Shown here: positions 1 to 6,893 of the stretch, one piece after another | How the letters are laid out: each line of letters begins with the position of its first letter | Position numbering within the stretch: the stretch's first letter is position 1 | The notes under the pieces: generated by a model | The model's input: only the letters and a program-made list of their open reading frames with translations | What the model was told of the DNA's origin: nothing | Database searches by the model: none | Assembly: GCA_005883175.1 (NCBI GenBank) | Contig: VAYV01000004.1 | Span: 4,309-17,978, forward strand | Direction of reading: 5' to 3' | DNA from: Actinomycetota bacterium | GTDB taxonomy: Bacteria; Actinomycetota; AC-67 | Length of the DNA stretch: 13,670 nt | Position numbers and translations under genes: made by a program

Positions 1-2
1 GA

Positions 3-104
3 GACCGCCGGGTGAATCCCGCCCGGCCCTGGAAAGATCCTGAGAAAACCTTCGCGTCTATCTACCAGGTCCCGCTCATGTTAATCACGACCAACCAATC
101 CTGA
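3..104 (+). CDS. C-terminal end of an upstream protein (5'-truncated by window edge), function unknown
   Basis: An open frame runs from the left edge to a TGA at 102-104 and encodes 33 residues ending IYQVPLMLITTNQS. The other two forward frames stop at 13-15 and 41-43. The stop overlaps the ATG of the next glycosyltransferase gene as TGATG, a junction typical of translationally coupled operon genes, and third codon positions are mostly G or C as in the neighbours. The fragment is too short to assign a family. From context it probably belongs to the same polysaccharide operon. The coupling geometry is the main support; a chance open frame of this length is possible. Confidence 0.5.
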   Translation, partial: DRRVNPARPWKDPEKTFASIYQVPLMLITTNQS

Positions 105-1390
105 TGCGGATCCTGGTGCTGACCAACATGTACCCGCCACATCACTACGGCGGTTATGAGCTCTCTTGCTACGACACTGTTGAACGGCTTAGGGCCCACG
201 GACATAGAGTCACTGTCCTCACGACCACGTTGCGCCTGCCCGGCGTGGCCGATCGCCGCGACGAGCGCACTGGCGGCGTCCGACGGGATCTTGCTTTCTA
301 CTGGGACGACCATCGGCTGCTCAGTCCGTCGCTTCCGGAGAGACTGAAGATCGAAAGGGCCAACCAGCTGGCCCTTGAGAATGCGATCTCGGCCGAACGG
401 CCCGAGGTCGTATCCGTTTGGAACATGGGAGCGATGTCGTTCGGCCTTCTCACGACGATCATCGAGAAGCAGATACCCCTCGTCTATATGGTTTGCGACG
501 ACTGGCTCCTCTATGGTCCCAAGCTCGACGCTTGGTCTCGGCTCTTCACCGGTCGCGGGACGATCGCGCGCGCGGTACGCCGTCTCACCGGAGTACCAAC
601 GTCCGTTCCGGAGCTGGGAAGGAGCGGCGCATTCCTCTTCGTGAGCGACGTCGTGCGGCAAGCCGCCGCGAAGACCACACCGGAAGCAGCGCGCAACGGC
701 TCGGTCGTGTACTCAGGTATCGATCGGAGGTTCTTCCCCCCTCTCGCTGGAGGTCGTCCACGCCGCGCGTGGCGATGGCGTCTCCTTTACGCGGGGCGTC
801 TCGATCAGCGAAAAGGCATCCACGTCGCGCTGGATGCCCTCTCTTTTCTTCCCGATGAGGCAATCTTGGAGATACGAGGTCGCGGCGATTCCGACTACCT
901 CTCGACCTTGAGGGAACAGGCCGCGCGCTTGGGAGTCGAAGGACGTGTCCGTTTCAGCGACCACTCCGCCAGAACCGACCTCCACAAGGCCTATATGGAG
1001 GCAGATGTCGTCGTATTCCCCGTCCTTTGGTCCGAGCCGTTCGGACTTGTTCCCCTAGAAGCGATGGCCTGCGGCATACCCGTCGTCGCAACGGGAACGG
1101 GTGGATCCGGGGAATACCTCCGCGACGGAGCTAACTGTCTCCTCTCTCCCCCCGGCGACGCGACGGCTCTGGCGAAAGCCGTCCGTCGGCTCGCTTCCGA
1201 TGTTGAACTTCGCAACCGCGTTGTCGAAGGAGGTCTGATGACCGCGGAAGAGTTGGACATCGATGCTTTGGCCGGGACCCTCGAGGCATGGCACCGCGCC
1301 GCTGCAGAGCGGTTTCAGCACGGCCGTCCCGAAGAGCGCCGGTCGCCGACGGATCGGCTCGACGATCTGGATCGTCACCAGCAGCGATGA
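104..1390 (+). CDS. GT4-family (GT-B fold) glycosyltransferase
   Basis: This 428-residue protein is predicted to transfer a sugar from an activated nucleotide donor to a growing surface glycan on the cytoplasmic side of the membrane. The N-terminal Rossmann domain opens with MRILVLTNMYPPHHYGGYE, the acceptor-side glycine loop. The C-terminal donor domain starts at about residue 227 with LLYAGRLDQRKG (phosphate-binding Arg/Lys region). It carries the EX7E motif at E311 and E319 in SEPFGLVPLEAMACG, followed by the GGSGEYLRDG donor loop. Length and domain order look complete. No Shine-Dalgarno is visible; the ATG overlaps the upstream stop (TGATG), and its own stop overlaps the next start (ATGA), so it is mid-operon. 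The last 30 or so residues are charged and unlikely to be conserved. Donor and acceptor sugars cannot be read from sequence. Confidence 0.93.
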   Translation: MRILVLTNMYPPHHYGGYELSCYDTVERLRAHGHRVTVLTTTLRLPGVADRRDERTGGVRRDLAFYWDDHRLLSPSLPERLKIERANQLALENAISAERPEVVSVWNMGAMSFGLLTTIIEKQIPLVYMVCDDWLLYGPKLDAWSRLFTGRGTIARAVRRLTGVPTSVPELGRSGAFLFVSDVVRQAAAKTTPEAARNGSVVYSGIDRRFFPPLAGGRPRRAWRWRLLYAGRLDQRKGIHVALDALSFLPDEAILEIRGRGDSDYLSTLREQAARLGVEGRVRFSDHSARTDLHKAYMEADVVVFPVLWSEPFGLVPLEAMACGIPVVATGTGGSGEYLRDGANCLLSPPGDATALAKAVRRLASDVELRNRVVEGGLMTAEELDIDALAGTLEAWHRAAAERFQHGRPEERRSPTDRLDDLDRHQQR

Positions 1391-2505
1391 CGAGAATCGC
1401 CCTCTACGCATCACAGCTTGCCCCCGGCGGACCCACCGGGATACATCGGTACGTCACGGAGATAACGCGCGCGCTGTTCGCAGTGCATCCCGATCGGTAT
1501 CGGTTGCTCGCAAGCTCCGAAACTGCGGAGCCGATCTGGTTGCCGCGCGACATACCCATCCGTCGCCTCCCCGGACCCAGACGTGCCCTGCACCTGGCCT
1601 GGTACCTCGCGCGGTACCCGAAGATCGAACGCTTCTCCCCCGACGCCGATCTGGTACACGTGCTCTCCCCCACCTTCCCCGTTCCCTCGCGTAAGCCGAT
1701 CGTGTACACGCTTCACGACCTGCAGCATCTCGAAGACGCCGGAGCGTTTCGGCGTCGCGAGAGCAGGCTCGGGATCGCGGCACTCAAGGATGCCGCGAAA
1801 CGCGCAGCGATGATCGTCGCCGTGTCGGGCGCCGTCGCCGACGCGGCGGAAGACCGGCTCGGGATCGAGCGCGCGCGCATCACCGTCGTACACCACGGCA
1901 TCTCGGACCGATTCCGAGTCACGCTCCCGGAAAGCACGCTGGCCGAGGTCTGCTCGCGCTTCGGAGTGGAAAGAGGCGGATACTTCGTCTGCGTCGGCAA
2001 GGTCGAGCTTCGCAAGAACGTCACGACCCTCGTACGAGCGGCTGCGCTCAAGCCGCACACCATCCGCCTCCTCGTCGTGGGCCCTCGAGGCTTCGGCGCA
2101 GAGGAGGTCGACGCGGAGATCGAACAGCGGGGTGTCGGCGCCGACGTGACCCTGATCGGCCACGTCTCCGATAACGATCTAATCGCATTGATCGCCGGCG
2201 CGCGCGCACTTGTTCATCCGTCTGGATTCGAAGGGTTCGGCTTCACACCCCTCGAAGCGATGGCCCTGGGAACCCCGGCCATCGCGTCGCGAGCCGGATC
2301 CTTGCCCGAAGTGCTGGGAAACGGGGCGCTGCTGCTGGATGGGATCGATGCCGAGGCATGGTCGACGGCAATGATCCGACTCCAACAAGACCACGCGTTC
2401 GCCGATTCCCTCGCCGAACGTGGACGCCGGCACGCGGCGATGTTCACGTGGGAACGGGCCGCTCGAGAAACCGCAGCTGTGCATGAGCTGGTGACGAGGG
2501 ATTAA
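1387..2505 (+). CDS. GT4-family glycosyltransferase (mannosyltransferase-like)
   Basis: The 372-residue product is a complete GT-B retaining glycosyltransferase resembling the mannosyl- and rhamnosyltransferases of O-antigen clusters. The start is set at 1387 because ATGA overlaps the upstream TGA and the fold begins at once (MTRIALYASQL, then GGPTGIHRY). A longer frame from 1288 lies inside the preceding gene and adds only non-conserved Arg-rich sequence. Visible landmarks are YTLHDLQHLE at about 107-116, VAVSGAV at about 144-150, GKVELRKN at 204-211 (donor phosphate-binding loop) and EX7E at E282/E290 within EGFGFTPLEAMALG. The stop TAA shares bases with the stop of the convergent gene on the other strand, leaving no room for an intergenic terminator. 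The sugar specificity is unknown. Confidence 0.93.
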   Translation: MTRIALYASQLAPGGPTGIHRYVTEITRALFAVHPDRYRLLASSETAEPIWLPRDIPIRRLPGPRRALHLAWYLARYPKIERFSPDADLVHVLSPTFPVPSRKPIVYTLHDLQHLEDAGAFRRRESRLGIAALKDAAKRAAMIVAVSGAVADAAEDRLGIERARITVVHHGISDRFRVTLPESTLAEVCSRFGVERGGYFVCVGKVELRKNVTTLVRAAALKPHTIRLLVVGPRGFGAEEVDAEIEQRGVGADVTLIGHVSDNDLIALIAGARALVHPSGFEGFGFTPLEAMALGTPAIASRAGSLPEVLGNGALLLDGIDAEAWSTAMIRLQQDHAFADSLAERGRRHAAMFTWERAARETAAVHELVTRD

Positions 2506-3584
2506 GGATTCGCTTGTGCGACCCTTCGCCGGTCCAGGATCTCATCCATCACGTCATCGACCCGTCTAACGAAGCGATCCCACGAGAACTGGGCGGCTCT
2601 CACCCGAGCCGCCGTGCGCATCTCTTCGGCGCGCGATGTGGAAGTTGCCTCGAGCATCGCGTCCGCAAAGGCGTGTGCAGTCGGTGGAACAAGCCAACCC
2701 GTCTCACCGTCCACGACCGACTCACGGGGGCCCCCCGCGTCCACCGCGATGACGGGCGCGCCGCAGGCCATCGCTTCGAGCGGAACCATGCCGAAATCCT
2801 CGTTGAGGGTGGGAAAGACCAATGCACGGCACCCGCGCAAGAGCTCGCGCAAACGCTCCTGAGAAGGTTCCGTTTCGAATCGCACCGGCAAACCCTCTGC
2901 CTGCGCACGGAGCGACTCAAGATAGTTCTCGTCATATGGATCGACCACGCCCGCTATCACCAGAGATAGGCGGCCTCCCCGCCGGACCGCCTCGGCGAAT
3001 CCTGCGATCGCAAGGTCGACGTTCTTCCACCACTTGATCCTCCCTGCGACGAGGAGGAAGTCTTCCCTGGATCGTCCATCGTCGAAGAACCACTCCAGAT
3101 CGACGCCCGGATGAAGCACCTCTGCCGGACCACTTGGTACAAGGCGCGCGTTCTGGACGCGGCGAAGAACCTCCCCGCTGCAAACGAACGCGTGGTCATA
3201 GCGCCGCCACATCCGGCGATCCACGGCATCGAGCGCAGGGCCCAACACGCTCAGAGCCTGCGACTTGCGCTTGTCACGGCGCCGCAGCCCCTCTCGCAAG
3301 GCCGGGTCGTGAAGGATCTTCAGAGGGGTCCAGCAGTAACACGCCGCGGGTAGGCGGGTCCGCGCCATGATCAGATCCCCGAGATCATTCGACGAAACCA
3401 ATAGGGCGTCAGCATCTCGCTCGCTTAGCTCGGTGCGAGCGATCCTCCAGGCGGCACCGACCAGCGGAGTCATAGACCGTTCGACGGACACGGGGGGCTT
3501 GAATTCGATGACACGCAGTTCGAGCAGCGTTCGCTCGATGCCTCCGATCAAGTGAACCCATGGGCAGTACACGGCGAGGCGCAT
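2502..3584 (-). CDS. GT4-family glycosyltransferase with a shortened N-terminal domain
   Basis: The 360-residue product is a GT4 enzyme on the opposite strand to its neighbours, converging on the previous gene and diverging from the next. The start at 3584 is preferred over 3647 because the fold begins there (MRLAVYCPWVHLIGGIERT) and a TATCAT box lies exactly 7 nt upstream, as in leaderless genes. The donor domain is intact: VAGRIKWWKNV at about 179-189, EX7E at E262/E270 in EDFGMVPLEAMACG, then GGPRESVVDGETGW. The acceptor domain is odd. LLEL at 20-23 runs directly into RVIEFKPP, whereas relatives I recall have roughly 25 more residues there, a second beta strand and loop. Activity is therefore uncertain. 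The family call is firm; the donor and acceptor are unknown. Confidence 0.9.
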   Translation of the reverse strand: MRLAVYCPWVHLIGGIERTLLELRVIEFKPPVSVERSMTPLVGAAWRIARTELSERDADALLVSSNDLGDLIMARTRLPAACYCWTPLKILHDPALREGLRRRDKRKSQALSVLGPALDAVDRRMWRRYDHAFVCSGEVLRRVQNARLVPSGPAEVLHPGVDLEWFFDDGRSREDFLLVAGRIKWWKNVDLAIAGFAEAVRRGGRLSLVIAGVVDPYDENYLESLRAQAEGLPVRFETEPSQERLRELLRGCRALVFPTLNEDFGMVPLEAMACGAPVIAVDAGGPRESVVDGETGWLVPPTAHAFADAMLEATSTSRAEEMRTAARVRAAQFSWDRFVRRVDDVMDEILDRRRVAQANP

Positions 3585-3697
3585 GCCGATGATGATAATT
3601 GAGGGCAGCATCCGAGGCTGCTCGAACGATGCACCGGATGACGCCACGCCATCGTGCTACGTTGACCTGTGTGTGTCACACCTCGTCCAACGATCCG
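3585..3697. promoter_or_regulatory. Divergent intergenic region with an 11-bp palindrome
   Basis: This 113-bp gap separates two divergently transcribed glycosyltransferase genes and so should hold promoters for both. For the rightward gene the candidates are weak: TACGTT at 3658-3663 as a -10 box, and a TTGACC hexamer at 3662-3667 with no matching -10 box downstream. A perfect palindrome GTGTG-T-CACAC lies at 3671-3681, 16 bp before the ATG at 3698, where a repressor or activator could sit. No factor can be named. Confidence 0.35.
3592..3597 (-). promoter_or_regulatory. -10 box (TATCAT) for a probably leaderless minus-strand GT4 transcript
   Basis: On the minus strand TATCAT is followed by 7 nt and then the ATG at 3584. 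A TANNNT box at this distance places the transcription start on or next to the start codon, the layout of leaderless genes common in actinobacteria. No Shine-Dalgarno is visible before this ATG, in agreement. No good -35 hexamer is seen at 16-18 nt upstream. The same spacing recurs at the gene starting at 8410. Confidence 0.4.
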
Positions 3698-4771
3698 ATG
3701 ACCGTCCGACGCATCCTGATGATCTCGAGCCTTTGGCCTCCGGTCGTCCTCGGAGGTGCGGAATCCTATGCTTCGGCTTTGGCCGAGCAATTGCGCGCGC
3801 GCGGCGGCGAGGTAGGCGTTCTCACGTTCGGCGTCGGCGGAGCCGACGTCGTCTCTACGGTATCTCCATGGCCGTACAGGCTCGAAGCGTACGCATCCAA
3901 AGGAGCTGCTTCTCGATCAGCTTTCCACCTGCTCGACGTCTACCGGCCGGCGGCACCTCGGGCCATCCATGAGGCGATCGACGCATTCCGGCCAGACGTG
4001 GTGCACACACACGCCGTGTCCGGCCTCTCGAGCGCTGCTCTTGCGATACGCGACCGCACGGGCATTGGACACGTTCACACGATCCACGACTACTGGCTGC
4101 TCTGCCAACGCTCATCCCTCTTGAAGCGGAACGGAGATGCATGCGACACACGCTGCCTTAGTTGCCGTGCGATCAGCACGATAAGGAACAAGATCATCGA
4201 TCGGCACCCGCCGGACGTCGTCCTCGCTGTTTCGGAGGCGGTTGCCGTGGAGCACAGAAGTATCGCGTGGATACGAGACCGGGTGCGGGTGGTACACAAT
4301 CCGGTCGTACGAACGTCGCGTAACAGCCGCACCGGTAACGGTGTGGTCTTCGGGTACCTCGGCCGCCTGATTAGGGATAAGGGTGTTGGCGCATCGAACC
4401 GGATCGAGCTGCTGGGCTGGCTGGATAACACCGCGCGGGGCCACTTCTACGAACGGATCGACGCGCTCGTGGTGCCGTCGGAGTGGAAAGATCCCGCTCC
4501 GCTCGTCGTGAACGAAGCGCGCGCCCGGAACATACCGGTCATCGGGGCCTCCATCGGCGGAATACCGGAGCTCATAGCGCCGTCATCCCGGCCGTTCCTG
4601 TTCCGCCCCGGTGACCGGAAGGAACTATCCGAGAGATTGCTGAGTTTCGCGAACGCGCCGGTGGGCACATCAGCCGACGCAGACGACGGGCTGTTGGACT
4701 GGGACGAACATCTGAAGCTTGTCATGGACGCGTACGAAACGGCGTGCGGGATCGCGCAGAAGCGAACGTGA
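3698..4771 (+). CDS. GT4-family glycosyltransferase, apparently lacking part of the donor domain
   Basis: The 357-residue product is a GT4 enzyme. The start at 3698 is chosen because the conserved fold begins there (MTVRRILMISSLWPP, then LGGAESYA); a frame from 3599 adds only non-conserved residues across the divergent promoter region. The acceptor domain looks whole, with HTIHDYWLLC at about 127-136, a cysteine cluster (C149, C153, C156) and VVHNPVV at 198-204. In the donor domain, GYLGRLIRDKGVG (219-231) is followed within three residues by RIELLGWLD. Relatives carry some 35-50 residues between these points, a helix and the strand-turn contacting the nucleotide, so the Rossmann fold is probably broken. 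The EX7E equivalent is D265/E273 in WKDPAPLVVNEA, a conservative variant of this subfamily. The stop overlaps the next gene's GTG (GTGA). Confidence 0.88.
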   Translation: MTVRRILMISSLWPPVVLGGAESYASALAEQLRARGGEVGVLTFGVGGADVVSTVSPWPYRLEAYASKGAASRSAFHLLDVYRPAAPRAIHEAIDAFRPDVVHTHAVSGLSSAALAIRDRTGIGHVHTIHDYWLLCQRSSLLKRNGDACDTRCLSCRAISTIRNKIIDRHPPDVVLAVSEAVAVEHRSIAWIRDRVRVVHNPVVRTSRNSRTGNGVVFGYLGRLIRDKGVGASNRIELLGWLDNTARGHFYERIDALVVPSEWKDPAPLVVNEARARNIPVIGASIGGIPELIAPSSRPFLFRPGDRKELSERLLSFANAPVGTSADADDGLLDWDEHLKLVMDAYETACGIAQKRT

Positions 4772-5859
4772 CGGCTCGAATGCGGATCGGGCTTCTTGCC
4801 TCCGCTCTCGGCGGCGGCGGCGGCATGGGGCGATACACCCGCGAGCTCATCCTGGCTCTTGGTCAAGAACAGGCCGTCGAGATGACGGTCGTCATCGCGC
4901 CGGAAGCTCGTGGCACCCTCGAAAGCATCGATGTGCCGAACGTCAACGACATCATCACCGTCGGTGGACGCAGCCAGATCGACCGGGCGCTGTGGGAGCG
5001 TTATCGCCTCGGCCTGATCCTGGAGAAGCGCAGTGTCGACGTCATCCATGGAACGAAGCATCTGCTGCCCCGAACCAAACTTCCAACCGTGCTGACGGTG
5101 CATGATGTGCTGGCGATCACGTGGCCCCAGCAATACGCCTTCGTTAAGAGGGCCCTCCTACCCCGTTATTTCCGCGCTTCACTTCGCGCAGCCAGCGTGT
5201 TGTTGGCGGTCAGCGAGGCGACCGCGAAGCGACTTGCGCAGGTCGACGGATCTTTTCGATCCAAGACGATGGTCGCACAGAACGGGGTATCCGTAGAGCT
5301 CACGTCGGCGTCTCCCCTACTTCCCATCGATAAGCCGGTCGGTCGATTCGCATTGGTGGTCGGCGACCTTTCGCCTCGGAAGAACGTGTCCCTTCTCATC
5401 GACATCTGGGACCGGGTAGCCTCCGCCACAGATGGGCTGCAACTTGTCGCGGTAGGCCCCGACGGGTGGCGAAGCGCCCAGACGCGCGACCGGCTCGAAA
5501 AGCTCGCAGAGCGGGGGCACGCGATGTGGGCACACCGAGTTGGGGACCAGCAGTTGCGTTGGTACTACGAGCACGCGACGGTCGTTCTCGCTCCGGCCAT
5601 CGAGGAAGGGTTCGGTCTTCCGGTTGCAGAGGCACTTGCGCTCGGAGCACCTGTCATAGCGAGCAACGACGAAGCGCTCGTCGAGGTGGCCCGTGGTGGC
5701 GCGGTCCACATACCCGCTGACGATCCGACCGCATGGATCGAAGCGATCGTTTCGGCGGCCGGTCGTTCGGTCCCCCGGCTGCCTCAGCCTTCACTTCCGA
5801 CGTGGCGCGAACACGCTACACGCACGGTCGACGCCTACCGCCGGGCGATCGGGGGCTAG
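4768..5859 (+). CDS. GT4-family glycosyltransferase
   Basis: The product (363 residues from the GTG) is a complete GT4 enzyme of the mannosyltransferase-like type. The GTG at 4768 is preferred because GTGA overlaps the upstream stop just as ATGA does at 1387; an ATG at 4780 (MRIGLLAS) is the alternative and loses only four residues. Landmarks, numbered from the GTG, are a glycine-rich loop ALGGGGGMGRY near 13-23, TVHDVLAITWP near 110-120, VSEATAKRL, GDLSPRKN at 199-206 and EX7E at E280/E288 in EEGFGLPVAEALALG. No internal gap is seen, unlike the gene just upstream. A TAG at 5857-5859 is followed 4 nt later by the ATG of the exostosin-like gene, so the operon continues. Substrates cannot be inferred. 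Confidence 0.92.
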   Translation: MTARMRIGLLASALGGGGGMGRYTRELILALGQEQAVEMTVVIAPEARGTLESIDVPNVNDIITVGGRSQIDRALWERYRLGLILEKRSVDVIHGTKHLLPRTKLPTVLTVHDVLAITWPQQYAFVKRALLPRYFRASLRAASVLLAVSEATAKRLAQVDGSFRSKTMVAQNGVSVELTSASPLLPIDKPVGRFALVVGDLSPRKNVSLLIDIWDRVASATDGLQLVAVGPDGWRSAQTRDRLEKLAERGHAMWAHRVGDQQLRWYYEHATVVLAPAIEEGFGLPVAEALALGAPVIASNDEALVEVARGGAVHIPADDPTAWIEAIVSAAGRSVPRLPQPSLPTWREHATRTVDAYRRAIGG

Positions 5860-5863
5860 AGGG

Positions 5864-5934
5864 ATGGTCGACACTACATCGGGAGGTTTTCGGAGCGTCC
5901 ATATCTATGACTTCAACGAGCGGCGAACCTCCGG
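5864..5934 (+). pseudogene. Probable 5' fragment of the exostosin-like glycosyltransferase gene, out of frame with the rest
   Basis: An ATG lies 4 nt after the previous stop and opens MVDTTSGGFRSVHIYDFNER. The stretch VHIYDFNE looks like the first beta strand of an exostosin-like enzyme. This frame continues with unconvincing sequence and stops at 5993-5995, while the conserved enzyme continues in another frame from about 5911 on (ANLRVLVAWFWGVE). The change of frame equals a loss of one base, or of 3n+1 bases, near 5914-5934. The alternative is that translation truly starts at the GTG at 5935 and this fragment is chance sequence. The close spacing to the upstream gene argues against that. 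Confidence 0.45.
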
Positions 5935-6828
5935 GTGCTCGTTGCTTGGTTCTGGGGAGTGGAGCCCGTGCTGCCGTACACGGGGGACGATGTGATCGTC
6001 TTCTGCCTCGGCGACGAACTGGGAAGGAAACCGAACTACTCGCACGACGTAAACCTCGTCGCGAAGACCGGCGGATGGACACGGCGGCCGTTCGTTGCGT
6101 TGGGCCCGATCCGAAGCTGGGGCCACGTCCCGGCCGCCGCGCTGCAGGAGCTGCGCGCGCAGCTGCTTCGTCTCCCCAGCGCCGTCGCTTCGATGGTTCG
6201 CACGATCCGTCATCGGAGGCGACCCCACTTCATCGAGATCCCGCTGGCCCCTTGGTCGTTCCCGACCGGACGCGCTGCCCCTTTGGATGCGCGCCGTTAC
6301 GACCTGTCTTTCGCCGGAAACATGATCAATGAAGGGCGCCGCAGGTGGGTCTTGCCCCAGAAAACCCGCTCGCGGCGGAAGCTCATCGCCGCTCTCGAAG
6401 AGATAGCGCGTGAACGACCGGACGTCCGGGTTGAGATCCGACTTTTCGACTCCTTTCACGATGCAAAGCTCGTGGAAGGCTATGAAGAGCTGATGCTGCA
6501 GACGAGGCTTGCTCCGTGCCCTCGAGGAGGATTCCGCGAAACATACCGACTGTTCGAGGCGGCCGCATCGGGCTGCGTGCCGATAACCGAGCCGCTGCCG
6601 CAGCGTCGCTATTACGAAGGTTGTCCGGCTGTACAACTAGGATCGTGGTCTCTCTTGCCGGCTGCCGCTTTCCGACTGCTCGCCGACCCGGAACAACTAC
6701 GGAACAGGCAGCAAGCAGCTCTGGAGTGGTGGTCGAAAAGATGCTCCCCGAAAGCGACCGCGATGCTGGTGGCCGAGGGCATCGGCGAAACAGGTCGAGC
6801 GGGGGCTTACCATGACCGCGGACAGTAA
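5935..6828 (+). CDS. Exostosin-like family glycosyltransferase (5' end frameshifted or truncated)
   Basis: From the first usable GTG the frame encodes 297 residues resembling exostosin-like (GT47-type) glycosyltransferases, which in bacteria occur in surface-polysaccharide clusters. Features are DDVIVFCLGDELGRKPNY (18-35), YDLSFAGNM (122-130) opening the C-terminal domain, and the conserved block CPRGGFRETYRLFEAAASGC (195-214) followed by ITEPLP and YYEGCPAV. The C-terminal nucleotide-sugar domain seems complete. The N-terminal domain is short and starts in mid-strand (VLVAWFWG) with no Shine-Dalgarno. An in-frame TGA at 5908-5910 blocks extension, and a plausible N-terminus sits in another frame from 5864. 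The gene is thus probably interrupted in this sequence. The reaction and sugar are unknown. Confidence 0.8.
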   Translation: MLVAWFWGVEPVLPYTGDDVIVFCLGDELGRKPNYSHDVNLVAKTGGWTRRPFVALGPIRSWGHVPAAALQELRAQLLRLPSAVASMVRTIRHRRRPHFIEIPLAPWSFPTGRAAPLDARRYDLSFAGNMINEGRRRWVLPQKTRSRRKLIAALEEIARERPDVRVEIRLFDSFHDAKLVEGYEELMLQTRLAPCPRGGFRETYRLFEAAASGCVPITEPLPQRRYYEGCPAVQLGSWSLLPAAAFRLLADPEQLRNRQQAALEWWSKRCSPKATAMLVAEGIGETGRAGAYHDRGQ

Positions 6829-6880
6829 GACGAAGTCGTGACGATGACCGGGTGCAACATCAGATCTGCGAGAACGAGGT

Positions 6881-6885
6881 GGGAG
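6881..6885 (+). promoter_or_regulatory. Shine-Dalgarno GGGAG deciding a TTG start
   Basis: GGGAG lies 8 nt before the TTG at 6894, the best-placed ribosome binding site in front of the polymerase/ligase-like gene. The competing GTG codons at 6852 and 6879 have no comparable site. Confidence 0.4.
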
Positions 6886-6893
6886 ACTTCCGG

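Noticed and set aside
2726..2735. GGGGGCCCCC palindrome
   Set aside because: It lies inside the minus-strand GT4 gene and encodes the conserved GGP loop; no T-run or promoter context suggests a regulatory role.
1058..2777. An 18-bp perfect inverted repeat, GAAGCGATGGCCTGCGGC at 1058-1075 and its complement at 2760-2777
   Set aside because: Both copies encode the same conserved EAMACG motif of two GT4 enzymes, so shared function explains the match; no other repeat structure surrounds them.
5733..6332. A 199-codon plus-strand ORF overlapping the exostosin-like gene
   Set aside because: Its product is Arg/Ser-rich and shows no motif, whereas the overlapping frame carries the conserved exostosin-like blocks.
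6812..6841. Tiny ORF MTADSKTKS between the exostosin-like and polymerase-like genes
   Set aside because: Nine residues, no clear ribosome site, and partly inside the upstream gene; no evidence that it is translated.
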